DNA from: Planctomycetota bacterium | GTDB taxonomy: Bacteria > Planctomycetota > Phycisphaerae > WQYP01 | Assembly (NCBI GenBank): GCA_021828925.1 | Contig: JAJZCT010000252.1 | Span: 1-5,250, forward strand | Reading direction: 5' to 3' | DNA: 5,250 nt | Shown here: positions 1 through 5,250 of the stretch, in pieces | Layout: each line of letters opens with the position of its first letter | Numbering within the stretch: position 1 is the first letter of the stretch | Notes under the pieces: generated by a model | What the model was told of the DNA's origin: nothing | Database searches by the model: none | What the model saw: the letters and a program-made list of their open reading frames with translations, nothing else | Made by a program: the position numbers and the translations under genes

Positions 1-1
1 G

Positions 2-1462
2 GACCGCGAGCCTACGGATGCGGAACTTGAAACGCTGGCCCAAACATGGAGCGAACACTGCGTTCATAAAACCCTCAAAGCCAAAGTGCATTTCTCACAC
101 CACCCGGCGGGCTTAAATGAAGATGATGTGCATGAACATCACACGGCCGGTGACCAGATGCAGACCATTGATAATCTTGTGAAATCCACGATTTTCCGCG
201 CTACCAGGGAACTCAATAAACCCTGGACGCTAAGCGTATTTAAAGATAATGCCGGAGTTATTGCGCTCGATGACAAATGGGCTGTGTGCATGAAAGTTGA
301 AACGCACAATCGCCCGTCCGCGATTGAACCCTACGGCGGCGCGGCCACGGGTATTGGCGGATGTATTCGCGATGTCATTGCCACAGGCGGGGGAGCCAAA
401 CCGATTGCCGGCACGGATATATTCTGCTTCGCGGATCCCGCCACTCCGGCGCAACAGGTGCCGGCGGGCGTTTTGCACCCGCGGCGAATTGCCCAAAGAG
501 TTGTGGCCGGCGTGCGGGACTACGGCAACCGCATGGGCATACCCACAGTGAATGGGGCGGTCTATTTTGATCAACGGTACATTGGCAATCCGCTGGTGTT
601 CTGCGGATCAGTGGGACTGTTGCCGCGGCATCTGGCGGAAAAGAGGGACGCCCAGGCAGGGGATCGGATTATTCTCATCGGCGGCCGCACGGGTCGTGAC
701 GGCATCCATGGTGCCACCTTTTCCAGCGACGTCATAACCGATAAACATGGCGATGAATTCAGCCACGCCGTGCAGATCGGCAACGCCATAACTGAAAAAA
801 AGATGATGGATGTGATTCTCCAGGCACGCGATTGCGGGCCGCTGTACAACGCCATAACCGACTGCGGTGCCGGCGGGTTATCCAGCGCCATCGGGGAGAT
901 GGGATCCCATACCGGCGCCACGGTGGAATTGGACAAAGTGCCGCTGAAATATGACGGCTTGAACTATGCGGAAATCTGGATCAGTGAGGCCCAGGAAAGA
1001 ATCGTCGTATCCGTCGCGCCGGAAAATGTTGCCCGGCTTCTGGAATTGGCGGCCGCGGAGGATGTGGAAGCCACGGATATCGGCGTATTTGACGGGTCCG
1101 GCAAATTGACGCTGTTGTATCAAGGGCAAAATGTCGGTTCCATGGCCATGGAATTTATTCATGAGGGTCTGCCGTGCCCGATTCGCCAGGCGGTGTGGCA
1201 GGAGCCGGTGTTGCCCAAGGCCACGGTCGCAGAGCCTGCGGATTATGCTCAAACGCTGTGCCAACTTCTGGCCATGCCCACATTGGCCAGTAAACACTGG
1301 ATTATCCGGCAATATGATCATGAAGTGCAGGGATCAACCATCATTAAACCGCTGATCGGCCCCGGTGGCGACGGTCCCGGAGATGCCGCCGTGCTGGCTC
1401 CTGTTCCCGCACAGCAAACGCGGTGTAGCTCTGGCCAACGGCTGTCAACCACGACTCGGTGA
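2..1462 (+). CDS. purL: Phosphoribosylformylglycinamidine synthase (FGAM synthase), first part, 5'-truncated and ended early by a frameshift
   Basis: PurL makes FGAM from FGAR, ATP and glutamine-derived ammonia in cytoplasmic de novo purine synthesis. The frame is open to the left edge, so the N-terminus (probably a PurS-like region of some 200 residues in this long PurL type) lies outside. The first codons read REPTDAELETLAQTWSEHC, the linker motif; its His (56-58) matches the catalytic linker His of the family. The ATP-site block ETHNRPSAIEPYGGAATGIGG follows at 299-361, then GIPTVNGAVYFD (536-571), GGRTGRDGIHGATFSS (680-727), NAITDCGAGG (848-877) and EIWISEAQER (971-1000). After GDGPGDAAVLAPVP (about 1367-1408) homology stops, and the frame ends in 17 unrelated residues and TGA at 1460. 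The protein continues in frame 3. No glutaminase domain follows, so a separate PurQ is expected. The family call is very secure; whether the gene is intact is not known. Confidence 0.93.
   Translation, partial: DREPTDAELETLAQTWSEHCVHKTLKAKVHFSHHPAGLNEDDVHEHHTAGDQMQTIDNLVKSTIFRATRELNKPWTLSVFKDNAGVIALDDKWAVCMKVETHNRPSAIEPYGGAATGIGGCIRDVIATGGGAKPIAGTDIFCFADPATPAQQVPAGVLHPRRIAQRVVAGVRDYGNRMGIPTVNGAVYFDQRYIGNPLVFCGSVGLLPRHLAEKRDAQAGDRIILIGGRTGRDGIHGATFSSDVITDKHGDEFSHAVQIGNAITEKKMMDVILQARDCGPLYNAITDCGAGGLSSAIGEMGSHTGATVELDKVPLKYDGLNYAEIWISEAQERIVVSVAPENVARLLELAAAEDVEATDIGVFDGSGKLTLLYQGQNVGSMAMEFIHEGLPCPIRQAVWQEPVLPKATVAEPADYAQTLCQLLAMPTLASKHWIIRQYDHEVQGSTIIKPLIGPGGDGPGDAAVLAPVPAQQTRCSSGQRLSTTTR
1400..1415 (+). 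other. purL: Frameshift site in purL (one extra base at the CCC of 1406-1408)
   Basis: The left reading is GTT-CCC-GCA-CAG (V-P-A-Q) and then loses similarity. Dropping one C gives GTT-CCG-CAC-AGC-AAA-CGC (V-P-H-S-K-R), which joins DAAVLAPVP to SKRGVALANG exactly as expected for PurL. The CCC is the only run of three identical bases in the join. A single-base insertion or a sequencing/assembly error is the simplest reading. CCC is also a codon known to permit +1 slippage, but no stop codon or strong stimulatory structure is visible directly at the site. Confidence 0.75.
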
Positions 1463-2312
1463 TCTGGATCCGTACCAGATGACCTTAAGCGGCATGGATG
1501 AAGCGATTCGCAATATTGTCTGTGTCGGTGGCGATCCGGACACCACGGCGTTATTGGATAATTTCTGCTGGCCGAAATGTTCCGACCGCATGCACCTTGG
1601 TGCTCTGGTACGGGCATGTCAGGCGTGTTACGACGGGGCGATGGCGTTTGGCACGCCCTTTATTTCCGGCAAAGATTCTCTGTCCAATGAATTTATCACG
1701 GATGAAGGTAAACGCATCTGTATCCCCTACACGTTGCTGATCAGCGCCATCAGCATTGTGCCTGATGTTTCGCGCTGCATAACCATGGACGCCAAGGCGG
1801 CGGGAAATTATTTACTGCTGGTGGGTCAGACGCATCGACACATGGGGGGATCATGGTATTACGCATTGCATCAGCAGAATGGCCGCAGCATCCCGGCGGT
1901 GGATCTGGCGACTGCGCCGGGCGTGCATCAACGGGTTGCCCAGTTGATCTCGGAAGGGCTGGTCGCTAGTGCGCATGATCTCTCGGAAGGGGGGTTGGCG
2001 GTGGCCTTGGCGGAGATGCTTTTTGCCGGGCGGTTAGGTGCCGAGGTTGATCTGACTGGCGTTCCGCATGATCCGGAAGTGGATCGCGATGATATTCTCT
2101 TATTTTCCGAATCTCCCACGCGCTACGTGCTGGAAGTTAAGCCGGAACACCTTGATGACGTATTGCGCCGCTTACGAACACTGGCCTTTGGAATTCTGGG
2201 CCGCGTGACGCAGAAGCCGGACTTGGTAGTGCAATCCATCAACGGTAAAACAACCATCAACGCACCGGTGGAGCAATTCCGGCAAGCCTGGCTTGGAACG
2301 CTGGATTGGTAA
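1407..2312 (+). CDS. purL: FGAM synthase PurL, C-terminal part in the shifted frame
   Basis: This is the direct continuation of the preceding purL fragment, one base out of phase. The frame opens upstream (GTG at 1365, ATG at 1383), but residues coded before about 1407 do not resemble PurL; homology begins with PHSKRGVALANG at 1407-1442. It continues with GDLDPYQM, then DEAIRNIVCVGGD (1497-1535), FISGKDSLSNEF (1659-1694), HDLSEGGLAVALAEM (from 1974) and FSESPTRYVLEV (about 2104-2139). These belong to the second AIRS-type ATP-binding half of PurL. The product ends in LGTLDW with TAA at 2310-2312. That is a normal end for a PurL without a fused glutaminase, and no second defect is seen. No ribosome site at 1365 or 1383 suggests independent translation. 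If the frame break is real, neither part alone should be active, because the active site needs both halves. Confidence 0.9.
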   Translation, partial: PHSKRGVALANGCQPRLGDLDPYQMTLSGMDEAIRNIVCVGGDPDTTALLDNFCWPKCSDRMHLGALVRACQACYDGAMAFGTPFISGKDSLSNEFITDEGKRICIPYTLLISAISIVPDVSRCITMDAKAAGNYLLLVGQTHRHMGGSWYYALHQQNGRSIPAVDLATAPGVHQRVAQLISEGLVASAHDLSEGGLAVALAEMLFAGRLGAEVDLTGVPHDPEVDRDDILLFSESPTRYVLEVKPEHLDDVLRRLRTLAFGILGRVTQKPDLVVQSINGKTTINAPVEQFRQAWLGTLDW

Positions 2313-2320
2313 ACGTGACC

Positions 2321-2348
2321 CCGCGCCGCTTACTGGCATACAGCGCGG
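2321..2348. repeat. Inverted repeat just after purL
   Basis: CCGCGC at 2321-2326 pairs perfectly with GCGCGG at 2343-2348 across a 16-base loop, starting nine bases after the purL stop. There is no T run after it, so it is not a standard intrinsic terminator. It could help end or protect the purL transcript, or it may be chance in GC-rich sequence. Confidence 0.3.
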
Positions 2349-2364
2349 ACACAGCGCCCCGTTC

Positions 2365-2393
2365 TGCCGTATTTGGCCCCGCGTGGTTATAAT
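2365..2393 (+). promoter_or_regulatory. Candidate sigma-70-type promoter for the GH57 gene
   Basis: An exact TATAAT lies at 2388-2393 in the 122-base gap after purL. It is 41 bases before the chosen GH57 start, which would leave a leader of roughly 35 bases. The segment at -35 distance (TGCCGT at 2365-2370, 17-base spacer) matches TTGACA poorly. The call therefore rests on the -10 box, the local AT content and the position. It suggests that the GH57 gene can be transcribed separately from purL. Confidence 0.45.
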
Positions 2394-2422
2394 CATCTCG
2401 CTTTGGAGAAGTGCGTCAGAAC

Positions 2423-2426
2423 AGGA
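2423..2426 (+). promoter_or_regulatory. Ribosome binding site deciding the GH57 start
   Basis: AGGA lies eight bases before ATG 2435, a normal spacing. The rival GGAG at 2405-2408 is too close to GTG 2411 and too far from ATG 2435, which favours the shorter protein. Confidence 0.5.
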
Positions 2427-2434
2427 CACACCCG

Positions 2435-3601
2435 ATGGTAGCTGTGGTTTTATATTTTCAGATTCATCAGCCGTTCCGCCTGCGACGCTACAGTATTTTT
2501 GATTCCGATTCGGATTATTTTGATATCCACGCCAACCGGCGCTACACGCGGGAGATTGCCCGGCACAGTTATATTCCCGCCACCCACGTATTGCTGGATT
2601 TGGCACGGCAATACGGCTCGGCCTTTCGCGTGGCACTGGGCGTAACCAACACTGCTCTGGAACAGTTTGCGGATGATGCGCCGGAGGTGGTGGTATTATT
2701 GAAGGAACTTGCGAAAACGGGATGCGTGGAATTTCTTGGGGAAACATCGCACCATAGTCTGGCGTGTCTTTATTCGCCGGATGAATTTGCTGCGCAGGTT
2801 CATTTGCACAGCCGAATGATCGAACACAATTTTGGACAGAAGCCGACCATCTTCCGTAACACCAATTTGATTTACTCCAATGAAGTCGGGCGTCTGGTGG
2901 CGGGATTAAACTATCAGGCGGTGATTACCGAAGGGTGGGAGGGAGCCTTGGGAAATCGCAGCGCAGGCCACGTGTATAAAGCGGCGCGTGAGCAACTGAA
3001 AGTCTTGTTGCGGCATTATCGCTTGAGTGATGATTTATCCCTGCGTTTTTCCGCCCAAGACTGGGTTAATTGGCCGCTGATGGCGGATAAATATGCCCGA
3101 TGGCTCCACGGCACAGGCGCGGAGGGGGAATATTGCCTGCTGGGAATGGATTACGAAACATTTGGAGAACGGCATTGTGCGGCCAGTGGTATATTTGAAT
3201 TCCTGCGGGCGCTACCCCGATTCGTCCTGGAAAATGGGGACCGCTTCAGTACGCCTTCGGAAGTTATTAAGCAGTATGAGCCAGTAGCGGAATTAAGCGT
3301 TCCGCGGAACATCTGCTGGACCGATGTGCAGCGGGATTTATCTCCCTGGCTGGGCAATGCCATGCAGGCCAACGCTCTGCAGGAGTTGTATCGTCTGGAA
3401 AAGCCGGTTAAGGACTCGGCGGATGCCGCATTATTAAACACGTGGCGTAAATTAGGCTCCAGCGACCACTTTTTGTATATGAACACGCGATTTTTTGGCG
3501 ATTTAAATACGCCGAGTTTCAGCATGTATGAATCCCCTTATGACGCATACATGAATTATATGAGCGTGCTGGATGCCTTAGGGTCGCGCATGCAGACGTA
3601 A
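2435..3601 (+). CDS. GH57 alpha-amylase-like protein lacking the nucleophile Glu
   Basis: This 388-residue cytoplasmic protein has no signal peptide and matches the small GH57 group of Bacteroides BT_4305 and the Methanocaldococcus alpha-amylase. Motifs in order are YFQIHQPFRLRRY (HQP at 11-13), GETSHHSLACL (102-112), FRNTNLIYSNEVG (140-152), ITEGWEG (164-170), YRLSDDLSLRFS (195-206), MDYETFGERH (238-247), SDHFLYM (343-349) and ESPYDAYMNYM (366-376). The length suits this group. Active members carry Glu where this protein has Asn144, in RNTELIY; the acid/base Asp is kept as Asp239. Loss of the nucleophile argues against normal retaining hydrolysis. It may be an alpha-glucan binding or regulatory protein, or act by another mechanism. 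ATG 2435 was chosen because family members begin a few residues before the HQP strand and AGGA (2423-2426) sits eight bases upstream. GTG 2411 would add eight residues, but its GGAG is only two bases away. No glycosyltransferase gene is adjacent, although such pairing is common for relatives. Confidence 0.88.
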   Translation: MVAVVLYFQIHQPFRLRRYSIFDSDSDYFDIHANRRYTREIARHSYIPATHVLLDLARQYGSAFRVALGVTNTALEQFADDAPEVVVLLKELAKTGCVEFLGETSHHSLACLYSPDEFAAQVHLHSRMIEHNFGQKPTIFRNTNLIYSNEVGRLVAGLNYQAVITEGWEGALGNRSAGHVYKAAREQLKVLLRHYRLSDDLSLRFSAQDWVNWPLMADKYARWLHGTGAEGEYCLLGMDYETFGERHCAASGIFEFLRALPRFVLENGDRFSTPSEVIKQYEPVAELSVPRNICWTDVQRDLSPWLGNAMQANALQELYRLEKPVKDSADAALLNTWRKLGSSDHFLYMNTRFFGDLNTPSFSMYESPYDAYMNYMSVLDALGSRMQT

Positions 3602-3625
3602 GCAGCGCGAAGCAAGGGTGGCGGA

Positions 3626-3655
3626 TTTCTTTCCTGAGGGATAATTAGGTATAAA
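3626..3655 (+). promoter_or_regulatory. Weak promoter candidate before the exported-protein gene
   Basis: The 129-base gap after the GH57 gene is the most AT-rich intergenic stretch of the window. TATAAA at 3650-3655 could be a -10 box, with a T-rich but poorly matching -35 zone around 3626-3632. GATAAT at 3640-3645 is an alternative -10. It is reported because the downstream gene has no other visible promoter. Confidence 0.22.
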
Positions 3656-3686
3656 TAATGTAATGAAATTTGCCGTTGCGGGCGAT

Positions 3687-3711
3687 AAAAAGCCTGTATG
3701 CGGCTGTTTTT
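3687..3711 (+). terminator. Possible weak intrinsic terminator after the GH57 gene
   Basis: AGCC at 3691-3694 pairs with GGCT at 3702-3705 over a seven-base loop. AAAA (3687-3690) can extend the stem with the T run if G3706 is bulged. Five T (3707-3711) follow directly. The GC stem is short, and the structure lies only about 20 bases before the next start codon, so it could equally be a leader hairpin of that gene. It could also be chance. Confidence 0.33.
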
Positions 3712-3730
3712 GGCAAGGTAATCTGATTCC

Positions 3731-5080
3731 ATGACCGGCAAGATCCAACGACCCCCTGGCCCTCCGTCAAGCTCAATTTGCAGGCGTGGAAGAGCACTTG
3801 CCGGAGCCGCAATACTGGCGTGCACGATGATGTCATGGACAGCCATCCCCTGCATTCACGCCCAGAGTACTGGCGTGACAAATTCCCCTGCGATATCTGA
3901 AAAAGCTTCAGCCCTGCTGGCTCAAGGATTAAAAGACTTATCCTCTGAACGCTACAGCGTGCGGCAACATGCTACGAAAATTATTCAAACCGCACTGGGC
4001 ATGCAGTTGCAGGCCATCATCAACGCCGGTGGTCCCGAACAGGCGACACGGTTGATTAAACTGCTGAATTTTAACATTAATCTGGATCGCTGGACCATGG
4101 CCGTGATCAAGTTGCCGCAGGACAAACGCATGGCCATGTTTAACTGGGGCGTTAAACCTGCAGTGTTGCCGCTGGTGGGAGCTGCCTTTGCGCGGCGCGC
4201 GGACATCCGGGCGTCATCAGCCCAGGGGTTGGCAAAAATTCCGGGCAGCAACAGCGACTGGATATTGGATCGTCTGCTGCGCGACCGCCGGCGCGTGGTG
4301 TACCTTTCAACCATGGCGGCCCTGTGGAGCCGCAAGCCCTCCGAGAAAATGGTACAAATTGTTTTCCACCGATCCGTGGGCAACATGACCATGTACAGCG
4401 GGGCCACCACGCGGCAGGTCGTGCGATTTAATGGTCAGAACATTTACATTATGCACTTTGTCAATTATTGGCAACAGGCCCAGGATGGGCAGTATGCGGC
4501 CCAATTATTGCAACACTGGCACCCGCGTCACTTGAAATCAATGTTGGTGAACTATACCGAGAAAATGGCGCGACAATCCGGACCTGAGGATATTCTTCAA
4601 AACCCCAGCATGTTGCAGGGGCGCAATTTCATTAAGCTCTTTTCACAATATAAGCCGCTGCTGGCGGCACCGTATCTGCTGAATTTAATCTGCCGGCCGC
4701 AGGCCAATCAGATCAATTTTGTATTTAACGGCCAAAGCGTGCATTGGGATAATCGCACCATTCCGCTGTATCTGCTGGTGTTGCTCTCCGGCCATAAGCC
4801 GCAGCATTATCATTTTTTTAAATCCGCCTTGTACGGCGGGAGTTGGCTGTTTAACACGCAGGTGCAGGAAGAAACCACCATCAAAGCGATGTTGAAATTC
4901 TGGAAACAACGCGGCGTGAATCCGAGACCCCCGATTCAACCCGGTGCCGCAAAACCCGCGGTTGGGCCGCCGATCCCCGGTCCATTTCCGCGCGTGGTGG
5001 TACCCCCGGTGGCTATTCCCGCAGTCGGCAACGCGCGGGTGCTGATTAAACATCCGGTCAAAAAAACACTTAGCCAGTGA
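3731..5080 (+). CDS. Exported HEAT-like repeat protein of unknown function with a proline-rich C-terminus
   Basis: I do not recognise a named family. The 449-residue product begins with a long n-region, then CRRGR (17-21), a hydrophobic stretch (22-42) and a likely signal peptidase I site after IHA44, so it is probably periplasmic or envelope-located. A lipobox is not convincing. Residues 57-97, with LKDLSSERYSVRQHATKII, look like the HEAT/armadillo-type helix pairs common in planctomycete exported proteins. Further pairs follow at about 141-172 and 174-214. Two short strand-like inserts carry FNGQ (233-236 and 332-335), each followed by an aromatic-rich helix. The tail from about 397 is rich in Pro, Ala and Val and ends basic (KHPVKKTLSQ); it could contact cell wall or partner proteins. 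No catalytic motif is visible. ATG 3731 is the only in-frame start that keeps the signal peptide; the nearest Shine-Dalgarno-like AAGG is weak and 12 bases away. The coding call is strong, function unknown. Confidence 0.82.
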   Translation: MTGKIQRPPGPPSSSICRRGRALAGAAILACTMMSWTAIPCIHAQSTGVTNSPAISEKASALLAQGLKDLSSERYSVRQHATKIIQTALGMQLQAIINAGGPEQATRLIKLLNFNINLDRWTMAVIKLPQDKRMAMFNWGVKPAVLPLVGAAFARRADIRASSAQGLAKIPGSNSDWILDRLLRDRRRVVYLSTMAALWSRKPSEKMVQIVFHRSVGNMTMYSGATTRQVVRFNGQNIYIMHFVNYWQQAQDGQYAAQLLQHWHPRHLKSMLVNYTEKMARQSGPEDILQNPSMLQGRNFIKLFSQYKPLLAAPYLLNLICRPQANQINFVFNGQSVHWDNRTIPLYLLVLLSGHKPQHYHFFKSALYGGSWLFNTQVQEETTIKAMLKFWKQRGVNPRPPIQPGAAKPAVGPPIPGPFPRVVVPPVAIPAVGNARVLIKHPVKKTLSQ

Positions 5081-5090
5081 TCAATCGCAG

Positions 5091-5111
5091 CGGCCGCCCC
5101 GACGGGGGCCG
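5091..5111. repeat. GC-rich hairpin after the exported-protein gene
   Basis: CGGCC (5091-5095) pairs with GGCCG (5107-5111). With G5096 bulged, CCC (5097-5099) pairs with GGG (5104-5106), giving eight pairs and a four-base loop. It lies ten bases after the stop codon with no T run on either side. Its position suggests a role in ending or stabilising the transcript, but it is not a canonical terminator. Confidence 0.45.
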
Positions 5112-5135
5112 AAGAACGTCGAGTTCCCAACCTCC

Positions 5136-5159
5136 ATGCCGCAGCAAACGCTGCCGCAT
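5136..5159. repeat. Near-perfect 24-base inverted repeat
   Basis: ATGC-C-GCAGC (5136-5145) faces GCTGC-C-GCAT (5150-5159) around the loop AAAC. Nine of ten positions pair, with one C-C mismatch. No T tract follows on either strand. It lies between the end of the exported-protein gene and the possible convergent gene end, so a bidirectional transcript-end structure is plausible. Confidence 0.5.
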
Positions 5160-5163
5160 TGAG

Positions 5164-5250
5164 CTACGGGCGCATCGTGATCCGGTGGTAAGTGCCGTCA
5201 TAGAAAACGTTTTTAGCCCGACGCGGCGGCGTCGCGGCTGGATGCGGGAT
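5164..5250 (-). CDS. Possible C-terminal end of a convergent gene running off the right edge
   Basis: Reading leftward from the edge, one minus-strand frame is open for 28 codons and stops at TAG (5166-5164). The last residues, RRAKNVFYDGTYHRITMRP, have a protein-like mix of polar and aromatic residues and mostly C- or G-ending codons. No family can be named from so little. The 83-base gap to the plus-strand gene holds two hairpins, as expected between convergent genes. Other frames are also open here (see rejected items), and a 28-codon open stretch is not significant alone, so this is tentative. Confidence 0.3.
   Translation of the reverse strand: MPHPAATPPRRAKNVFYDGTYHRITMRP
5215..5239. 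repeat. Third strong inverted repeat near the right edge
   Basis: AGCC (5215-5218) plus CGACGC (5219-5224) pair with GCGTCG (5229-5234) plus GGCT (5236-5239). That gives ten pairs with C5235 bulged and a GGCG loop. The palindrome AAAACGTTTT lies just left of it (5204-5213). It would fall inside the tentative minus-strand coding end, where it encodes a Pro/Ala/Arg-rich stretch, so coding composition may explain it. Confidence 0.4.

Noticed and set aside
571..936. 121-codon minus-strand open frame inside purL
   Set aside because: It is antisense to strongly conserved PurL sequence and its product has no recognisable features; it is a shadow of the real gene. The other minus-strand frames within purL were rejected for the same reason.
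1365..1406. Independent start of the second purL fragment at GTG 1365 or ATG 1383
   Set aside because: The residues coded before 1407 in this frame are not PurL-like, while the other frame is PurL-like there, so this is the out-of-frame reading of the same gene.
2172..2747. 191-codon minus-strand open frame spanning the purL end and the GH57 start
   Set aside because: It runs antisense to the conserved PurL C-terminus and the GH57 HQP region, and its translation is Pro/Arg/Ser/Gln-rich without motifs.
3746..3799. Twin-arginine signal in the exported protein (CRRGRAL)
   Set aside because: It lacks the Phe-Leu-Lys part of the Tat consensus, so a general Sec signal is the safer call.
5060..5079. 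Minus-strand terminator (CACT/AGTG stem followed by a T run, read leftward)
   Set aside because: The stem is only four pairs, and it lies inside the end of the plus-strand gene, where the A run encodes Lys residues.
5081..5191. In-frame extension of 36 codons beyond the TGA at 5078-5080, suggesting readthrough or a false stop
   Set aside because: An open stretch of this length is not unusual at this GC content. The protein already ends in a natural basic tail, and the stretch is full of hairpins.
5077..5250. Plus-strand frame from a GTG overlapping the exported-protein stop (GTGA), open to the right edge
   Set aside because: The overlap geometry is attractive, but the translation is dominated by Arg, Ser and Pro, there is no ribosome site, and the opposite strand reads better.

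Overview
The window shows a mid-GC bacterial chromosome segment with three main genes on the plus strand, and possibly the tail of a convergent gene at the right edge. Lineage signs are indirect. The FGAM synthase is of the long type with the REPTDxELExLAQTWSEHC linker. It sits beside a small GH57 protein of the Bacteroides/Methanocaldococcus alpha-amylase-like type and an exported HEAT-like protein with a proline-rich tail. From memory of these families this fits the Planctomycetes, perhaps the Phycisphaerae, but no rRNA or other marker confirms it.

Region 1 (2-2312) is purL, phosphoribosylformylglycinamidine synthase, entering from the left edge without its N-terminal part. About 770 codons are present and well conserved, but the frame changes once. 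Frame 2 carries the protein to about 1405, and frame 3 carries it from about 1407 to the stop at 2312. Removing one C from the CCC at 1406-1408 restores a continuous enzyme, so this is a sequencing error, a recent mutation or, less likely, a +1 recoding site.

Region 2 (2313-2434) is a short intergenic stretch with an inverted repeat just after purL and an exact TATAAT at 2388-2393. It suggests that the next gene has its own promoter. Region 3 (2435-3601) encodes a 388-residue GH57 alpha-amylase-like protein. It keeps the family motifs and the acid/base Asp, but has Asn in place of the nucleophile Glu, so classical retaining hydrolysis is doubtful.

Region 4 (3602-3730) is AT-rich, with a weak promoter candidate and a small hairpin followed by five T. 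Region 5 (3731-5080) encodes a 449-residue secreted or periplasmic protein of unknown function. It has a signal peptide, HEAT-like helical pairs, two FNGQ strand inserts about 100 residues apart and a proline-rich C-terminus. Region 6 (5081-5250) holds three strong inverted repeats. It may also hold the last 28 codons of a minus-strand gene, which would make the first two repeats a convergent-gene terminator zone.

Nothing shows that the three genes work together: purine synthesis, alpha-glucan-related metabolism and an envelope protein look like simple neighbours. No mobile element, CRISPR array, tRNA or rRNA was seen, and I found no clear undescribed system. The best leads are the nucleophile-less GH57 protein, the purL frame break and the unassigned exported protein.
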